Assembly (NCBI GenBank): GCA_041591635.1
Contig: JBFHRO010000069.1
Location: 1-14,632 of the forward strand
Direction: 5' to 3'
Length of the DNA: 14,632 nt
Source: JACKOD01 sp041591635
GTDB lineage: Bacteria > Pseudomonadota > Gammaproteobacteria > Pseudomonadales > Oleiphilaceae
The translations under genes and the position numbers were made by a program. Positions 1 through 7,308 of the stretch are shown piece after piece; position 1 is the stretch's first letter; each line of letters opens with the position of its first letter. The notes beneath the pieces are model-generated. The model searched no databases and was not told the origin of the DNA. It saw nothing but the letters and a program-made list of their open reading frames with translations.

Positions 1-110
1 CTTTCGGTTCAAGGAATTATGTTTAGCGTCACCATTTATGCGTGCAGCGACGGCTTTTTTAGAAACAGTAGCACGCTTAACTTCAAGTTCGAGATAATGT
101 GGGCAGAACT
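1..110. other. unassigned sequence abutting the RND fragment
   Basis: This stretch is visibly more AT-rich than its neighbour and does not continue the RND gene. Two frames are open across it. The plus frame from position 1 runs to a TGA at 121-123. A minus frame, entering from about 137 and leaving at 1, contains KKAVAARING, which resembles basic segments of small DNA-binding or mobile-element proteins. Neither can be assigned to a family. It is probably the edge of a different locus joined at about 100-112. Confidence 0.4.
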
Positions 111-335
111 CAGCTACGCCTGACGCCGATAGTGCTCACCACCCTCACCACAGTGGGCGGGCTGCTGCCACTTACCCTGCAAGGCGGCATGATGTGGGCG
201 CCCATGGGCTGGGCAATCATCGGCGGGCTGGCGGTGTCGACCTTGCTGACCTTGTTGCTGGTGCCTGTTCTGTATCAATGGTTGACACGCAAGGAAGGCG
301 ACTGCCAGCCTTCAGGCGCTCAAGTGGCGGGCTAA
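99..335 (+). CDS. RND efflux transporter, C-terminal fragment only
   Basis: This is the last part of an inner-membrane RND (AcrB/HAE-type) drug or metal efflux pump. The segment RLTPIVLTTLTTVGGLLPL, the following GWAIIGGLAVSTLLTLLLVPVLY and the short charged tail match the final two transmembrane helices of such pumps, which normally have over 1000 residues; here about 75 remain. The frame is open only from just after a TAA at 78-80, and the nominal GTG at 99 has no ribosome binding site, so it is not a real start. RND-like sequence begins at roughly 105-112, and the bases before it fit no RND protein. The gene is cut by a rearrangement or an assembly join. The family is clear; a function for the fragment is not. 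Confidence 0.75.
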   Translation: MGRTQLRLTPIVLTTLTTVGGLLPLTLQGGMMWAPMGWAIIGGLAVSTLLTLLLVPVLYQWLTRKEGDCQPSGAQVAG

Positions 336-429
336 CCGGTTGAAGAATCTGACAATGCCCGATTAGCGCCTACACTTGGTGGTTACCTGCCGCACGGCAG
401 CGACCATTCGCTGATGAGGACGCTTCAAC

Positions 430-1335
430 ATGGCCATTTTTCGCACCCGTGACCGCCAGCCACTGTATTGCCGGGTAATCGGGCATGGCACACCCGTGAT
501 CATGCTGCACGGTGTCGGCATGCACGGTGGCCATTGGCTGCCCTTTGTGCTGCCGCATTTGCACCGCTTCTGTTTCTATTTGCCCGATTTTCGCGGGGCA
601 GGGAAGTCGGCCGCCATACCGGTCAATCAACCGGATCTGTTTGAAAATCTTGCCCAGGATATTGAAGACCTGATTGCCCATTTTCAGTTGACTCAGGTGT
701 TGCTGGTGGGTTATTCCCTCGGGGGCTCGGTTGCCCTGCACCTGCACAAGATCGGTGGTTTTCGCCAGGTTCGCCAGTATCTGCATATGGATCAGACGCC
801 CTGCCTGTATAACCAGCCCGATTGGCCCCACGGCCTGCTTGGCGTGAAACAGGCGGCCTTTTTTGCCCGGCTCGACAAGGTACGCCAGCAGCTCACGGAG
901 TATGCCAAGTGCGCCGATCTGCTGGCGTTGCCACGCCCGACGCTAAACAATGTCATGCCCGATCTGTGCGCTATTCTGGCCATTGCCGCCGGCAATCCCT
1001 CGCTCACGCGGGTGCTGCGGCAGGCAGCGCGATTCCCGCGGTTGTTTGCCCGTTTCTTCGGGCGCATGACGGTGCACAATCTGCTGGCGTATCTCGAAGG
1101 CTATGCCTGTCACGCCCAGGATTACCGTCCCCAACTGGCGCAAATGGATATCCCCGTGACCCTGTTTGTCGGCCGCAAGTCGCAGCTGTACAGTGCGACA
1201 GGCCAGCTCGACATGGCGGCACGTTTGCCGCAAGTGCGGGTGGTCGTGTTTGAGCAGTCGGGCCATTTGCTGCAGGTTGACGAACCGCGCAAGTATGCCC
1301 GGGAGTTTCGCCATTTCTTGTGGCAAGCCCTTTGA
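430..1335 (+). CDS. alpha/beta-fold hydrolase
   Basis: A 301-residue cytoplasmic alpha/beta hydrolase without a signal peptide. The oxyanion-hole HG is at residues 27-28, the nucleophile elbow GYSLGG puts the catalytic Ser at 96, and the C-terminal SGH puts the catalytic His at 279. The usual acid after strand 7 is missing: the loop reads VGRKSQLYS. Asp121 in HMDQTP, followed by DWPHGL, is a plausible acid after strand 6, as in some relatives. The start is ATG 430, with GAGGA at 416-420. The 3' end overlaps the next gene by 16 bases, so the two are probably co-transcribed and translationally coupled. Substrate is unknown; esterase, lipase-like or thioesterase activity all remain possible. Confidence 0.88.
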   Translation: MAIFRTRDRQPLYCRVIGHGTPVIMLHGVGMHGGHWLPFVLPHLHRFCFYLPDFRGAGKSAAIPVNQPDLFENLAQDIEDLIAHFQLTQVLLVGYSLGGSVALHLHKIGGFRQVRQYLHMDQTPCLYNQPDWPHGLLGVKQAAFFARLDKVRQQLTEYAKCADLLALPRPTLNNVMPDLCAILAIAAGNPSLTRVLRQAARFPRLFARFFGRMTVHNLLAYLEGYACHAQDYRPQLAQMDIPVTLFVGRKSQLYSATGQLDMAARLPQVRVVVFEQSGHLLQVDEPRKYAREFRHFLWQAL

Positions 1336-2627
1336 GCCGCACCGATCAGCCACCAACCCGGGTGCTGGTGATCGGCTATGTCTGGCCTGAGCCTCGCTCC
1401 TCGGCGGCAGGCTACCGCATGCTGTCGCTGATACAGGCGTTTTTGGCCCAGGGGTGGCAGGTGGATTTTGCCACCCCCGCGCAGGCATCGCCCCGGCAGG
1501 CGGATTTGCCCGCGCTGGGGGTCGGGGTGCACGAGATTCGCCTCAACTGCCGCAGTTTTGATGTGTTCGTCACCGGGTTGGCTCCGGATATCGTCCTGTT
1601 TGATCGTTTCATGATGGAAGAGCAGTTCGGCTGGCGCGTCGAACAGGCGTGCCCTCAGGCGCTACGGGTGCTCAATACCGAGGATCTGCACGCCCTGCGT
1701 GAGGCGCGTCAGCGCCATCTGAAAAAAACGCTGATGACAGAAAAAGAAGCGCAGGAGGCCGTGCCCCGGTGTACAGAAAACGCGCTTTATGCCTTGATGG
1801 CAAGCCATGATCTGGCGCTGCGTGAGGTGGCGGCGATTTTTCGCTGCGATCTGACGTTAATGATTTCCACCTTCGAAATGGCGCTCTTGACCGACGGGTT
1901 TCGGGTGCCGGCGCAACTCTTGCACTACTGTCCGTTTCTGTTTGACACCCGCGCTGGCCCCTGGCCGGGCTGGGAAGCGCGTCAGCACTTTGTCAGCATC
2001 GGCAATTTTCGCCATGCGCCCAACCGGGATGCGGTGCTCTGGTTGCAGCAGCGGATCTGGCCGGCGGTGCGCAGGCAATTGCCCGATGCCGAACTGCACG
2101 TTTATGGCGCCTACCCGAGCCCGGCAATGATGCAACTGCACAATCCGCGTCATGGATTTTTGGTCAAAGGAGAGGCAAGCGAAGTGGATGCGGTGATGCT
2201 GGCGGCTCGCCTGTGCCTGGCTCCCTTGCGTTTTGGTGCCGGCATCAAGGGAAAGCTGGCCGATGCCATGCGCTGTGGCACACCAAGCATCACGACCGCG
2301 ATCGGCAGCGAGTCGATGACAGGTACAGAGGGCTGGCCCGGGGCGGTGGCGGATGAAGCCGAAACGCTGGTCGCACAGGCGGTGCATCTGTATCAGCACC
2401 GAACCTCGTGGGAGCAGGCGCAGCAGCGGTGTGCGCTCACCCTGACACAAAGGTTCGACCGAAAGCAGCATGAGCCGGCACTCATCGCGGCGATCAACCG
2501 GGTTCACGGCACGCTGGCCCAACACAGGTTGGCAAATTTCACCGGTGCCATGTTGCGCCATCATCAGCACCAGAGCACCCGTTACATGGCGCAGTGGATC
2601 GAGGCCAAGAACCGTCATTCTGACTGA
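1320..2627 (+). CDS. glycosyltransferase, GT4/group 1-like
   Basis: A 435-residue predicted cytoplasmic or membrane-associated glycosyltransferase of GT-B fold. The N-terminal Rossmann half begins at VLVIGYVWPEPRSSAAGYR (residues 15-33) and includes NTEDLHALREAR (119-130), a segment typical of a subset of group 1 enzymes. The C-terminal nucleotide-sugar half has SIGNF (226-230) and FGAGIKGKLADAMRCGTP (305-322), the donor-binding loop, with Asp315 where many GT4 enzymes have Glu. The start is GTG 1320, inside the hydrolase gene; TTG 1332, overlapping the hydrolase TGA, is an alternative. The likely role is in making a surface polysaccharide or glycolipid, but no neighbouring sugar cluster identifies the product. 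Confidence 0.85.
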   Translation: MASPLSRTDQPPTRVLVIGYVWPEPRSSAAGYRMLSLIQAFLAQGWQVDFATPAQASPRQADLPALGVGVHEIRLNCRSFDVFVTGLAPDIVLFDRFMMEEQFGWRVEQACPQALRVLNTEDLHALREARQRHLKKTLMTEKEAQEAVPRCTENALYALMASHDLALREVAAIFRCDLTLMISTFEMALLTDGFRVPAQLLHYCPFLFDTRAGPWPGWEARQHFVSIGNFRHAPNRDAVLWLQQRIWPAVRRQLPDAELHVYGAYPSPAMMQLHNPRHGFLVKGEASEVDAVMLAARLCLAPLRFGAGIKGKLADAMRCGTPSITTAIGSESMTGTEGWPGAVADEAETLVAQAVHLYQHRTSWEQAQQRCALTLTQRFDRKQHEPALIAAINRVHGTLAQHRLANFTGAMLRHHQHQSTRYMAQWIEAKNRHSD

Positions 2628-2642
2628 ATGCTTGACCGGGTG

Positions 2643-2665
2643 CCGCCAGCTAAACCGGCAGGCGG
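2643..2665. terminator. possible bidirectional terminator hairpin
   Basis: The inverted repeat CCGCC ... GGCGG (5-base arms, 13-base loop) lies in the 41-base gap between the convergent glycosyltransferase and alcohol dehydrogenase genes. Its position suits a shared terminator, but there is no run of T on either side and the stem is short. Confidence 0.3.
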
Positions 2666-2668
2666 TGA

Positions 2669-3676
2669 TCAGCCAGAACGCTTGAGTACCACCCGATAGC
2701 GGGCCTTGCCGGCTTCAAGGTGAGCGATGGCCTGATTCACCTCGGCCATATCAAATACCTCGATGACCGGGGCGATATCGTGGCGGGCAGCAAAGCGGAG
2801 CATTTGACTGATAACGGCCGGGCTCCCCACAGGCGAGGCAGAGACAGACCTTTGTTTGCCCATGAGTAGCGGGATACTCAGCGGCAAGGGCTCCAGCAGG
2901 GCGCCCACAAAATGCAGCCGACCTTTGGGTTTGAGGGTCGACAAATAGCCGGCCCAGTCAAGCGTGACGTTGACTGTGCACAATAACAGGTCAAATTGCC
3001 CCGCGGCCTGTTTCAGCGCTTGGGGATCACGGGAGTCAATGGTTCGGTGGGCGCCTAATAACAAGGCTTCTTCGCGCTTGGCGGGAGAGGAAGTAAAGGC
3101 CGTGACCTGACAACCCCAGGCGCGCAGAAAAGCCAGTGCCATATGCCCCAGGCCGCCAATGCCAATGACGCCGACACTGGCGGTAGGCGGGATGGCAAAC
3201 TGGATCAGCGGGTTGAATACGGTCACTCCGGCACAAAACAAGGGGCCGGCGCGCTCCGATAACAAGCTGTCGGGCAATGCTACCACGCTGGTCGCCTGGG
3301 CTCGCACTTTGTCGGCGAAGCCGCCGTGGTGGCCAACAATGGTGCCCGTGGCCTGTTCACAGAGATTGTGATCGCCACCAAGGCAACTGGGGCAGGCGAG
3401 GCAATAACCTGCGTGCCATCCCAGGCCTACCCGGTCGCCCGGCTTGAACTTGCGCACGCGCTTGCCTACGGTGCCAATTCGCCCGGCAACCTCGTGGCCA
3501 GGAACAAACGGGTATTGAGTGATGCCCCACTCGTTGTTGAGCATGCTCAGATCGCTGTGGCAAATGCCGCAATAGTCGACCTGAATTTCTACCTCGTCAT
3601 CTCCCAGCGGGCCCGGATCATAAGAAAAGGGTTGAAGGGGGCCGCCGGGTTGCAGTGCCGCGTAGGCGTTAATCAT
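2669..3676 (-). CDS. zinc-dependent NAD(P) alcohol dehydrogenase, CAD/YahK type
   Basis: A 335-residue medium-chain dehydrogenase that interconverts alcohols and aldehydes or ketones with NAD(P)H. Catalytic zinc ligands are Cys39 (GICHSD), His61 with Glu62 (GHE) and Cys148 (FCAG). The structural zinc site is Cys92, Cys95, Cys98 and Cys106. The coenzyme-binding glycine motif GIGGLGH is at 172-178. All key residues are present, so the enzyme should be active. The start is ATG 3676, with GGAG six bases upstream; an upstream ATG at 3733 would add 19 residues absent from the family. Sequence style resembles the cinnamyl alcohol dehydrogenase/YahK branch, usually NADPH-linked and acting on aldehydes. 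It is a single-gene unit, convergent with the glycosyltransferase gene. Confidence 0.93.
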   Translation of the reverse strand: MINAYAALQPGGPLQPFSYDPGPLGDDEVEIQVDYCGICHSDLSMLNNEWGITQYPFVPGHEVAGRIGTVGKRVRKFKPGDRVGLGWHAGYCLACPSCLGGDHNLCEQATGTIVGHHGGFADKVRAQATSVVALPDSLLSERAGPLFCAGVTVFNPLIQFAIPPTASVGVIGIGGLGHMALAFLRAWGCQVTAFTSSPAKREEALLLGAHRTIDSRDPQALKQAAGQFDLLLCTVNVTLDWAGYLSTLKPKGRLHFVGALLEPLPLSIPLLMGKQRSVSASPVGSPAVISQMLRFAARHDIAPVIEVFDMAEVNQAIAHLEAGKARYRVVLKRSG

Positions 3677-3710
3677 AGAGAACTCCTGCCGGATCATGGG
3701 AAAAGGGGAG

Positions 3711-3742
3711 GCGCCACAAGATACAAAAGCCAAGGGTGGCGC
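3711..3742. promoter_or_regulatory. inverted repeat in the ADH/DUF1145 divergent gap
   Basis: Perfect 7-base arms GCGCCAC (3711-3717) and GTGGCGC (3736-3742) flank 18 AT-richer bases, upstream of the alcohol dehydrogenase start at 3676 and the DUF1145 start at 3841. The layout could be an operator for the dehydrogenase gene. No regulator gene is adjacent. Confidence 0.3.
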
Positions 3743-3840
3743 TGATGGCTCGAACCGGGTTAAGGGTTAGTGTAGTCTGTGCGGCCCGGTGCTGCGTTGC
3801 TGCGAGCGTATTGGAGTCTGAATCAGGAGAATGGGTAGAA

Positions 3841-4128
3841 ATGAACGCGTTTTTGTGGATAGGGAAAGGGGTTACTCTGTGCTTTTGGGGAGCCGTGGTA
3901 CTGAGTCTGTTTTCAGTGTTTCCAGATAGGGTGGCCAGCCTTTTGGGCTGGGCAGCGGTGGCCGTACTGGTGCTGCATGTGATCGAGGTGGTGATGTTCG
4001 CTTCGCTCTTGTCTACTCACAGCCTCGAACCCAAGTACGACAAAATGCGCGTGCTGATATTCGGCATTTTTCATGTGCTGCCCTTGCTGCTAAAAGAGAA
4101 AGCACGCCTGACAAGGCAGTCGCGCTGA
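3841..4128 (+). CDS. DUF1145 family small inner-membrane protein
   Basis: A 95-residue hydrophobic protein with helices at about residues 5-25 and 32-54 and a shorter hydrophobic segment near 70-83. The segment VLIFGIFHVLPL and the spacing of the helices fit the DUF1145 (YhhL-like) family of uncharacterised membrane proteins. The start is ATG 3841, with AGGAG at 3825-3829; the frame is open upstream to 3736, but that stretch is not hydrophobic or conserved-looking. An out-of-frame ATG at 3831 sits directly after the ribosome binding site. The gene ends 19 bases from the convergent lipoprotein gene. Function is unknown. Confidence 0.75.
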   Translation: MNAFLWIGKGVTLCFWGAVVLSLFSVFPDRVASLLGWAAVAVLVLHVIEVVMFASLLSTHSLEPKYDKMRVLIFGIFHVLPLLLKEKARLTRQSR

Positions 4129-4147
4129 CGCTTTTCGTCCCCCGGCA

Positions 4148-6511
4148 TCAGTCGGTGGGCAGATTCTGGCGCTTGCCGGCATACACCAGTCCCAGCCGGT
4201 TGCCTTGTTGCAGCAACAGCACCATCTGGTTGCCCGGTTCGGTAATGGCGCCGGTACTTTGTGGTGCAGTGATAAAGCCTTGCAGTTTCAGCTCGGTTTG
4301 CGAGGGTGACTGGGCCGGGAACGTAAAGCTGATAAAGCCGGTATTCTCGCTGCTGTAACTGCCGGACAGGGTTTGGGTGGTGTTTTCGGTCGGGGCGCTT
4401 AGCTGATGGGTTGTGACATCATGCTGGGTCTGGATTGATCGCAGCACAAGCTCGGCACTGGCACTGTTAATGATGCGCAGGGTCGAACCGCTATAGCTCA
4501 TGGCACTGTTGGTCGTGGTGGTGAGGCCCAGACTATGGCCTTGCAAATCAAAGATGGTACCGGCCAGGAAGTCGGGTTTGGCGGTGCGTAACTGGATGGC
4601 GTGACTCAGACCATGGCCGGCGTTGCGCAGGGTGAGCGCGATCTGTGAGCCATCGGGTGCGGCGGCCCCAAAATTACCCGCAATTCGCAACCGTCCGCGC
4701 TGGTAAGGCACCTGGGCAATGGTGGTGGCATCCGAACCTGAATTGCCGGTTTCGAGATTTTCTTCCAGCAGGATGTTCATGTCGTTGGTGCCACTGGCGG
4801 CACTGCTCAACGCAGTGACACTGTTGTCACTCTGTCGGCCCATACGGTACGTGACCAGATTGGCATTGGGCTGGGTTTCGGTGGCGGTGCTGCCAGTGAT
4901 GCTCCACTGCGAGAGCTTGCCGGTGGCGTTCAGCAGTGTGCCGGTATCCGAGAGTTGCAGTGCAAAGCTCACCACGCCGTAGTTTTTGCCATTGAGTGAC
5001 GTGAGGCTGAAAGGCGTGGCGTCGGGGGCGGCAGGCAAAAACGAGAAAAAGCTGAACATGTTCTGGGCTTCGCTGCGGTAGGTGCGCAGCCAGCTGTTCT
5101 GGGTTTGCCGGCTGAGCTGGTAGCGGTTGCCGGTGCCGAAATGGGCGTTGTGCAGCGCATCTTGAGTGCTGGAAGACTCCTGCTTTCGAAACACGTTGGA
5201 TACCACCGGATTGTATTGCCAGCCTGTACCGGTCGAGCCGGTCTTATCGGTAATGGTCTGCAGCGGCACCTTGCCGGTCAGGTAGTTGCCGGTGATGCCA
5301 AGAAAGGTATTGCTGTTGCCGGTGGCGAAGGAGTTGGGCTCGGTGAAGCTGGCCAGCACCTTGTTGCCGCCCGGCAGGTCCTGCAGTTCGGTGCGAAGGA
5401 ACGGCACATCGCCCGAAATGGCGGTGGCGGTCCGGTTGGATGTCAGCACCAGTATTTGCAGGTTGGGGTAGGTGAACGCAAGGCCGCCCTGGGTGACGGG
5501 GGTGCCCACCTGGGTGGCTATCTGGGTGGCCAGCACCGTACTTTCAACCGCATCGGCCGAAAAAGCCCGGTTGAAGTTGAAGCCTAAATAATTGGCGTTA
5601 TAGCGCTCATAGCGGGCAAAGTTTTTTACAAAGTCGGCATAGAGGGGATCATCCGCTTTGGGAATCTCCCGGGTGGTGGCGCCAACGAAGGGCGACGTGG
5701 CAGAGAGTATGGTGTCGAGCGCCCGGGCCACGTGCTGTTTGAAGTCGACGGTGTTACCCAGAAACGTCAGGGCCTCCGGGATGGTCGCGGTGGCGGGAAT
5801 GTCGAGCTCGTAGTTTTGCACCACCGAGGTCAGCCCCCAGAGGATTTCCAGTTTCGATTCGGGCTGCTGCGGACAGCCTGTTTCTTTGGCACAGGGCAGC
5901 AGGTTTTCGAACTGGGCAGTAGTGGCGGTGCTGAAAAGCTGATTGACCAGGTATTGGGAGGCGACGTTGATAACGTTCTGGCCGCTGGTCTGAAACGGGG
6001 CCATCAGTGTTTGGCCATTGGCCAGCGTGGCCTTGACAAAAATATCGGCGCGTGCCGGAGGCTCGGCCACGAAGTTCACCGAGTAGGTGCCATCCTTGTT
6101 GTTCACCACGTTGTAATCCGGCACCACATCGGGGTTGAGAATGGCGCCCTGGGAGTTCAGCTGCACCACCTCGATGCTGTTGGCTTCAATGGCCCCCAGT
6201 CCGCGCAGCGCATAGGCCTTGTGCGGTGTCAGCCAGTCGAAGAGCGTACGATCCCAGCTGGCAAGCATGGCTTCGGTGCCTTCGACCGTAACGCAATAGG
6301 AAAAGGCAACCGTTTTACCCGCCGCCTGACAGGCATTGATTTCCGTGGTGCTGCCTTCACTTTGCTGCTGGCTGTCGCCTTTGTCTTTGGGTTTGAACGA
6401 GTTCGGCGCCTTGGCAGCCGCCTTGACGGCATCGTTGCCACCGCCGCAACCGGCGAGCAGCAGCGCACAAAGGGTCAGCGATGAAACAAGTAAGGATCGG
6501 GTCGGATGCAT
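4148..6511 (-). CDS. large predicted outer-membrane lipoprotein, unknown function
   Basis: A 787-residue exported protein. The N-terminus MHPTRSLLVSSLTLCALLLAGC is a lipoprotein signal with Cys22 as the lipidation site; Gly at +2 (not Asp) favours outer-membrane sorting. A low-complexity Ala/Lys/Gln/Ser linker follows at about 26-57. Cys61 with Cys73, and Cys207 with Cys213, could form two small disulfide loops. The C-terminal half is Ser/Thr/Asn-rich with alternating hydrophobic residues, suggesting beta structure. No enzymatic motif is recognisable. The start is ATG 6511, with GAGGG eight bases upstream; an upstream TTG in the same frame is less likely. It is followed by a convergent gene and preceded by a hairpin-bearing leader. 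Surface-exposed adhesin-like or structural roles are guesses only. Confidence 0.8.
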   Translation of the reverse strand: MHPTRSLLVSSLTLCALLLAGCGGGNDAVKAAAKAPNSFKPKDKGDSQQQSEGSTTEINACQAAGKTVAFSYCVTVEGTEAMLASWDRTLFDWLTPHKAYALRGLGAIEANSIEVVQLNSQGAILNPDVVPDYNVVNNKDGTYSVNFVAEPPARADIFVKATLANGQTLMAPFQTSGQNVINVASQYLVNQLFSTATTAQFENLLPCAKETGCPQQPESKLEILWGLTSVVQNYELDIPATATIPEALTFLGNTVDFKQHVARALDTILSATSPFVGATTREIPKADDPLYADFVKNFARYERYNANYLGFNFNRAFSADAVESTVLATQIATQVGTPVTQGGLAFTYPNLQILVLTSNRTATAISGDVPFLRTELQDLPGGNKVLASFTEPNSFATGNSNTFLGITGNYLTGKVPLQTITDKTGSTGTGWQYNPVVSNVFRKQESSSTQDALHNAHFGTGNRYQLSRQTQNSWLRTYRSEAQNMFSFFSFLPAAPDATPFSLTSLNGKNYGVVSFALQLSDTGTLLNATGKLSQWSITGSTATETQPNANLVTYRMGRQSDNSVTALSSAASGTNDMNILLEENLETGNSGSDATTIAQVPYQRGRLRIAGNFGAAAPDGSQIALTLRNAGHGLSHAIQLRTAKPDFLAGTIFDLQGHSLGLTTTTNSAMSYSGSTLRIINSASAELVLRSIQTQHDVTTHQLSAPTENTTQTLSGSYSSENTGFISFTFPAQSPSQTELKLQGFITAPQSTGAITEPGNQMVLLLQQGNRLGLVYAGKRQNLPTD

Positions 6512-6559
6512 CAATGTATCCCTCGTCAAGCAGGCAAAGAATCGGCAGCGCTTAAATAA

Positions 6560-6612
6560 TGGCAGATTCCGGGGGGGATGTCAGACAGGATTCTGCCAAG
6601 ATGGCAGAATCC
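6560..6612 (-). repeat. three-copy 11-base motif forming a perfect hairpin
   Basis: GGATTCTGCCA (6588-6598) and TGGCAGAATCC (6602-6612) are a perfect 11-base inverted repeat with a 3-base loop. A third copy, TGGCAGATTCC (6560-6570), differs by one base. The block lies between the end of the YfaZ-like gene (6637) and the start of the lipoprotein gene (6511). In the minus-strand transcript the middle copy can pair with either outer copy. No T run follows, so a simple intrinsic terminator is unlikely. Confidence 0.7.
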
Positions 6613-6636
6613 GGTTTGCCTCTGCACAGCCAAGGC

Positions 6637-7197
6637 TCAGAAATGCAGCCTCACACCCACAAACAGGCCTTCATCCAGCGTGCGGTGCTTGTTCTTGTGT
6701 TCGAATACCTGGTAGTGGTAACCGGCCAGAACATCGGCCTTGGGAATAACGCGGTAATTCACCTGAAAATTGACATCGACCATGTCATCGGCATCTGAAA
6801 AAGCCAGGATGCTGGGCGCATAGTGGCCGCCAAGTTCTACCGACAGGCCGGGTGCCTCAGGAATGTTGACCCGCACTTCACCGCCGAGGGTTACTGCACC
6901 GCCATCGATAGGATCGTTGGTGAAATAGTAGAGCTTGGTGCCAACGGCCACCTGGGTGGGCAAATTGCCAAGGGCGGTGCGGCCCGTAGCATGCAGCGCC
7001 AGATTCGCTAAGTGGGTGCCACCTTCGTGATACAGGTAGCCGGTGCCGATGCGCATATCTTCTTTGGGATTGTGGCTGATGTGGGCGGCCGCACTGTCGG
7101 TGCTGATTTTGGCATCAAGTTCGGCGGCCTGTGCAGATACGCCAAACGACGAGAGGCCAAGCGCAACCAATGCGAGCGCGATAGGGTTAGTTCTCAT
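6637..7197 (-). CDS. YfaZ-family outer-membrane protein
   Basis: A 186-residue protein with a signal peptide (residues 1 to about 24, cleavage near SAQA-A) and a mature part of alternating polar and hydrophobic strands, ending in the outer-membrane barrel signature VRLHF with terminal Phe. The overall pattern, with YLYHEGG, GTKLYYFTND and GLFVGVRLHF, matches the YfaZ family of small outer-membrane proteins of unknown function. The start is ATG 7197, weakly supported by AAGG upstream; 17 further in-frame codons upstream look non-coding. It lies 111 bases downstream of the DUF3187 gene on the same strand and may share its transcript. Confidence 0.85.
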   Translation of the reverse strand: MRTNPIALALVALGLSSFGVSAQAAELDAKISTDSAAAHISHNPKEDMRIGTGYLYHEGGTHLANLALHATGRTALGNLPTQVAVGTKLYYFTNDPIDGGAVTLGGEVRVNIPEAPGLSVELGGHYAPSILAFSDADDMVDVNFQVNYRVIPKADVLAGYHYQVFEHKNKHRTLDEGLFVGVRLHF

Positions 7198-7308
7198 GAG
7201 CAAGCCTTGAATCGGATAGATGAATGAACAGAAGGAGACGGGCAGCAACAGTACCCAGAAGTCGCCGGGAATGGTAAAGCTTTGCTGTGCCCATGTGAAG
7301 GGGCGAAG

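Noticed and set aside
1..140. Possible integron attC site or insertion-sequence end at the left junction
   Set aside because: No paired core sites, terminal inverted repeat or target duplication could be found. The break is described only as a junction.
370..831. 153-codon minus-strand frame over the start of the hydrolase gene
   Set aside because: The plus frame carries the complete HG, GYSLGG and SGH motifs. The minus frame has none that are recognisable.
4128..4148. Terminator between the convergent DUF1145 and lipoprotein genes
   Set aside because: The gap is only 19 bases and shows no inverted repeat or T run.
5732..6484. 250-codon plus-strand frame opposite the lipoprotein gene
   Set aside because: Lies wholly within the lipoprotein gene, whose lipobox, ribosome binding site and length make it the real one. 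The translation is not protein-like.
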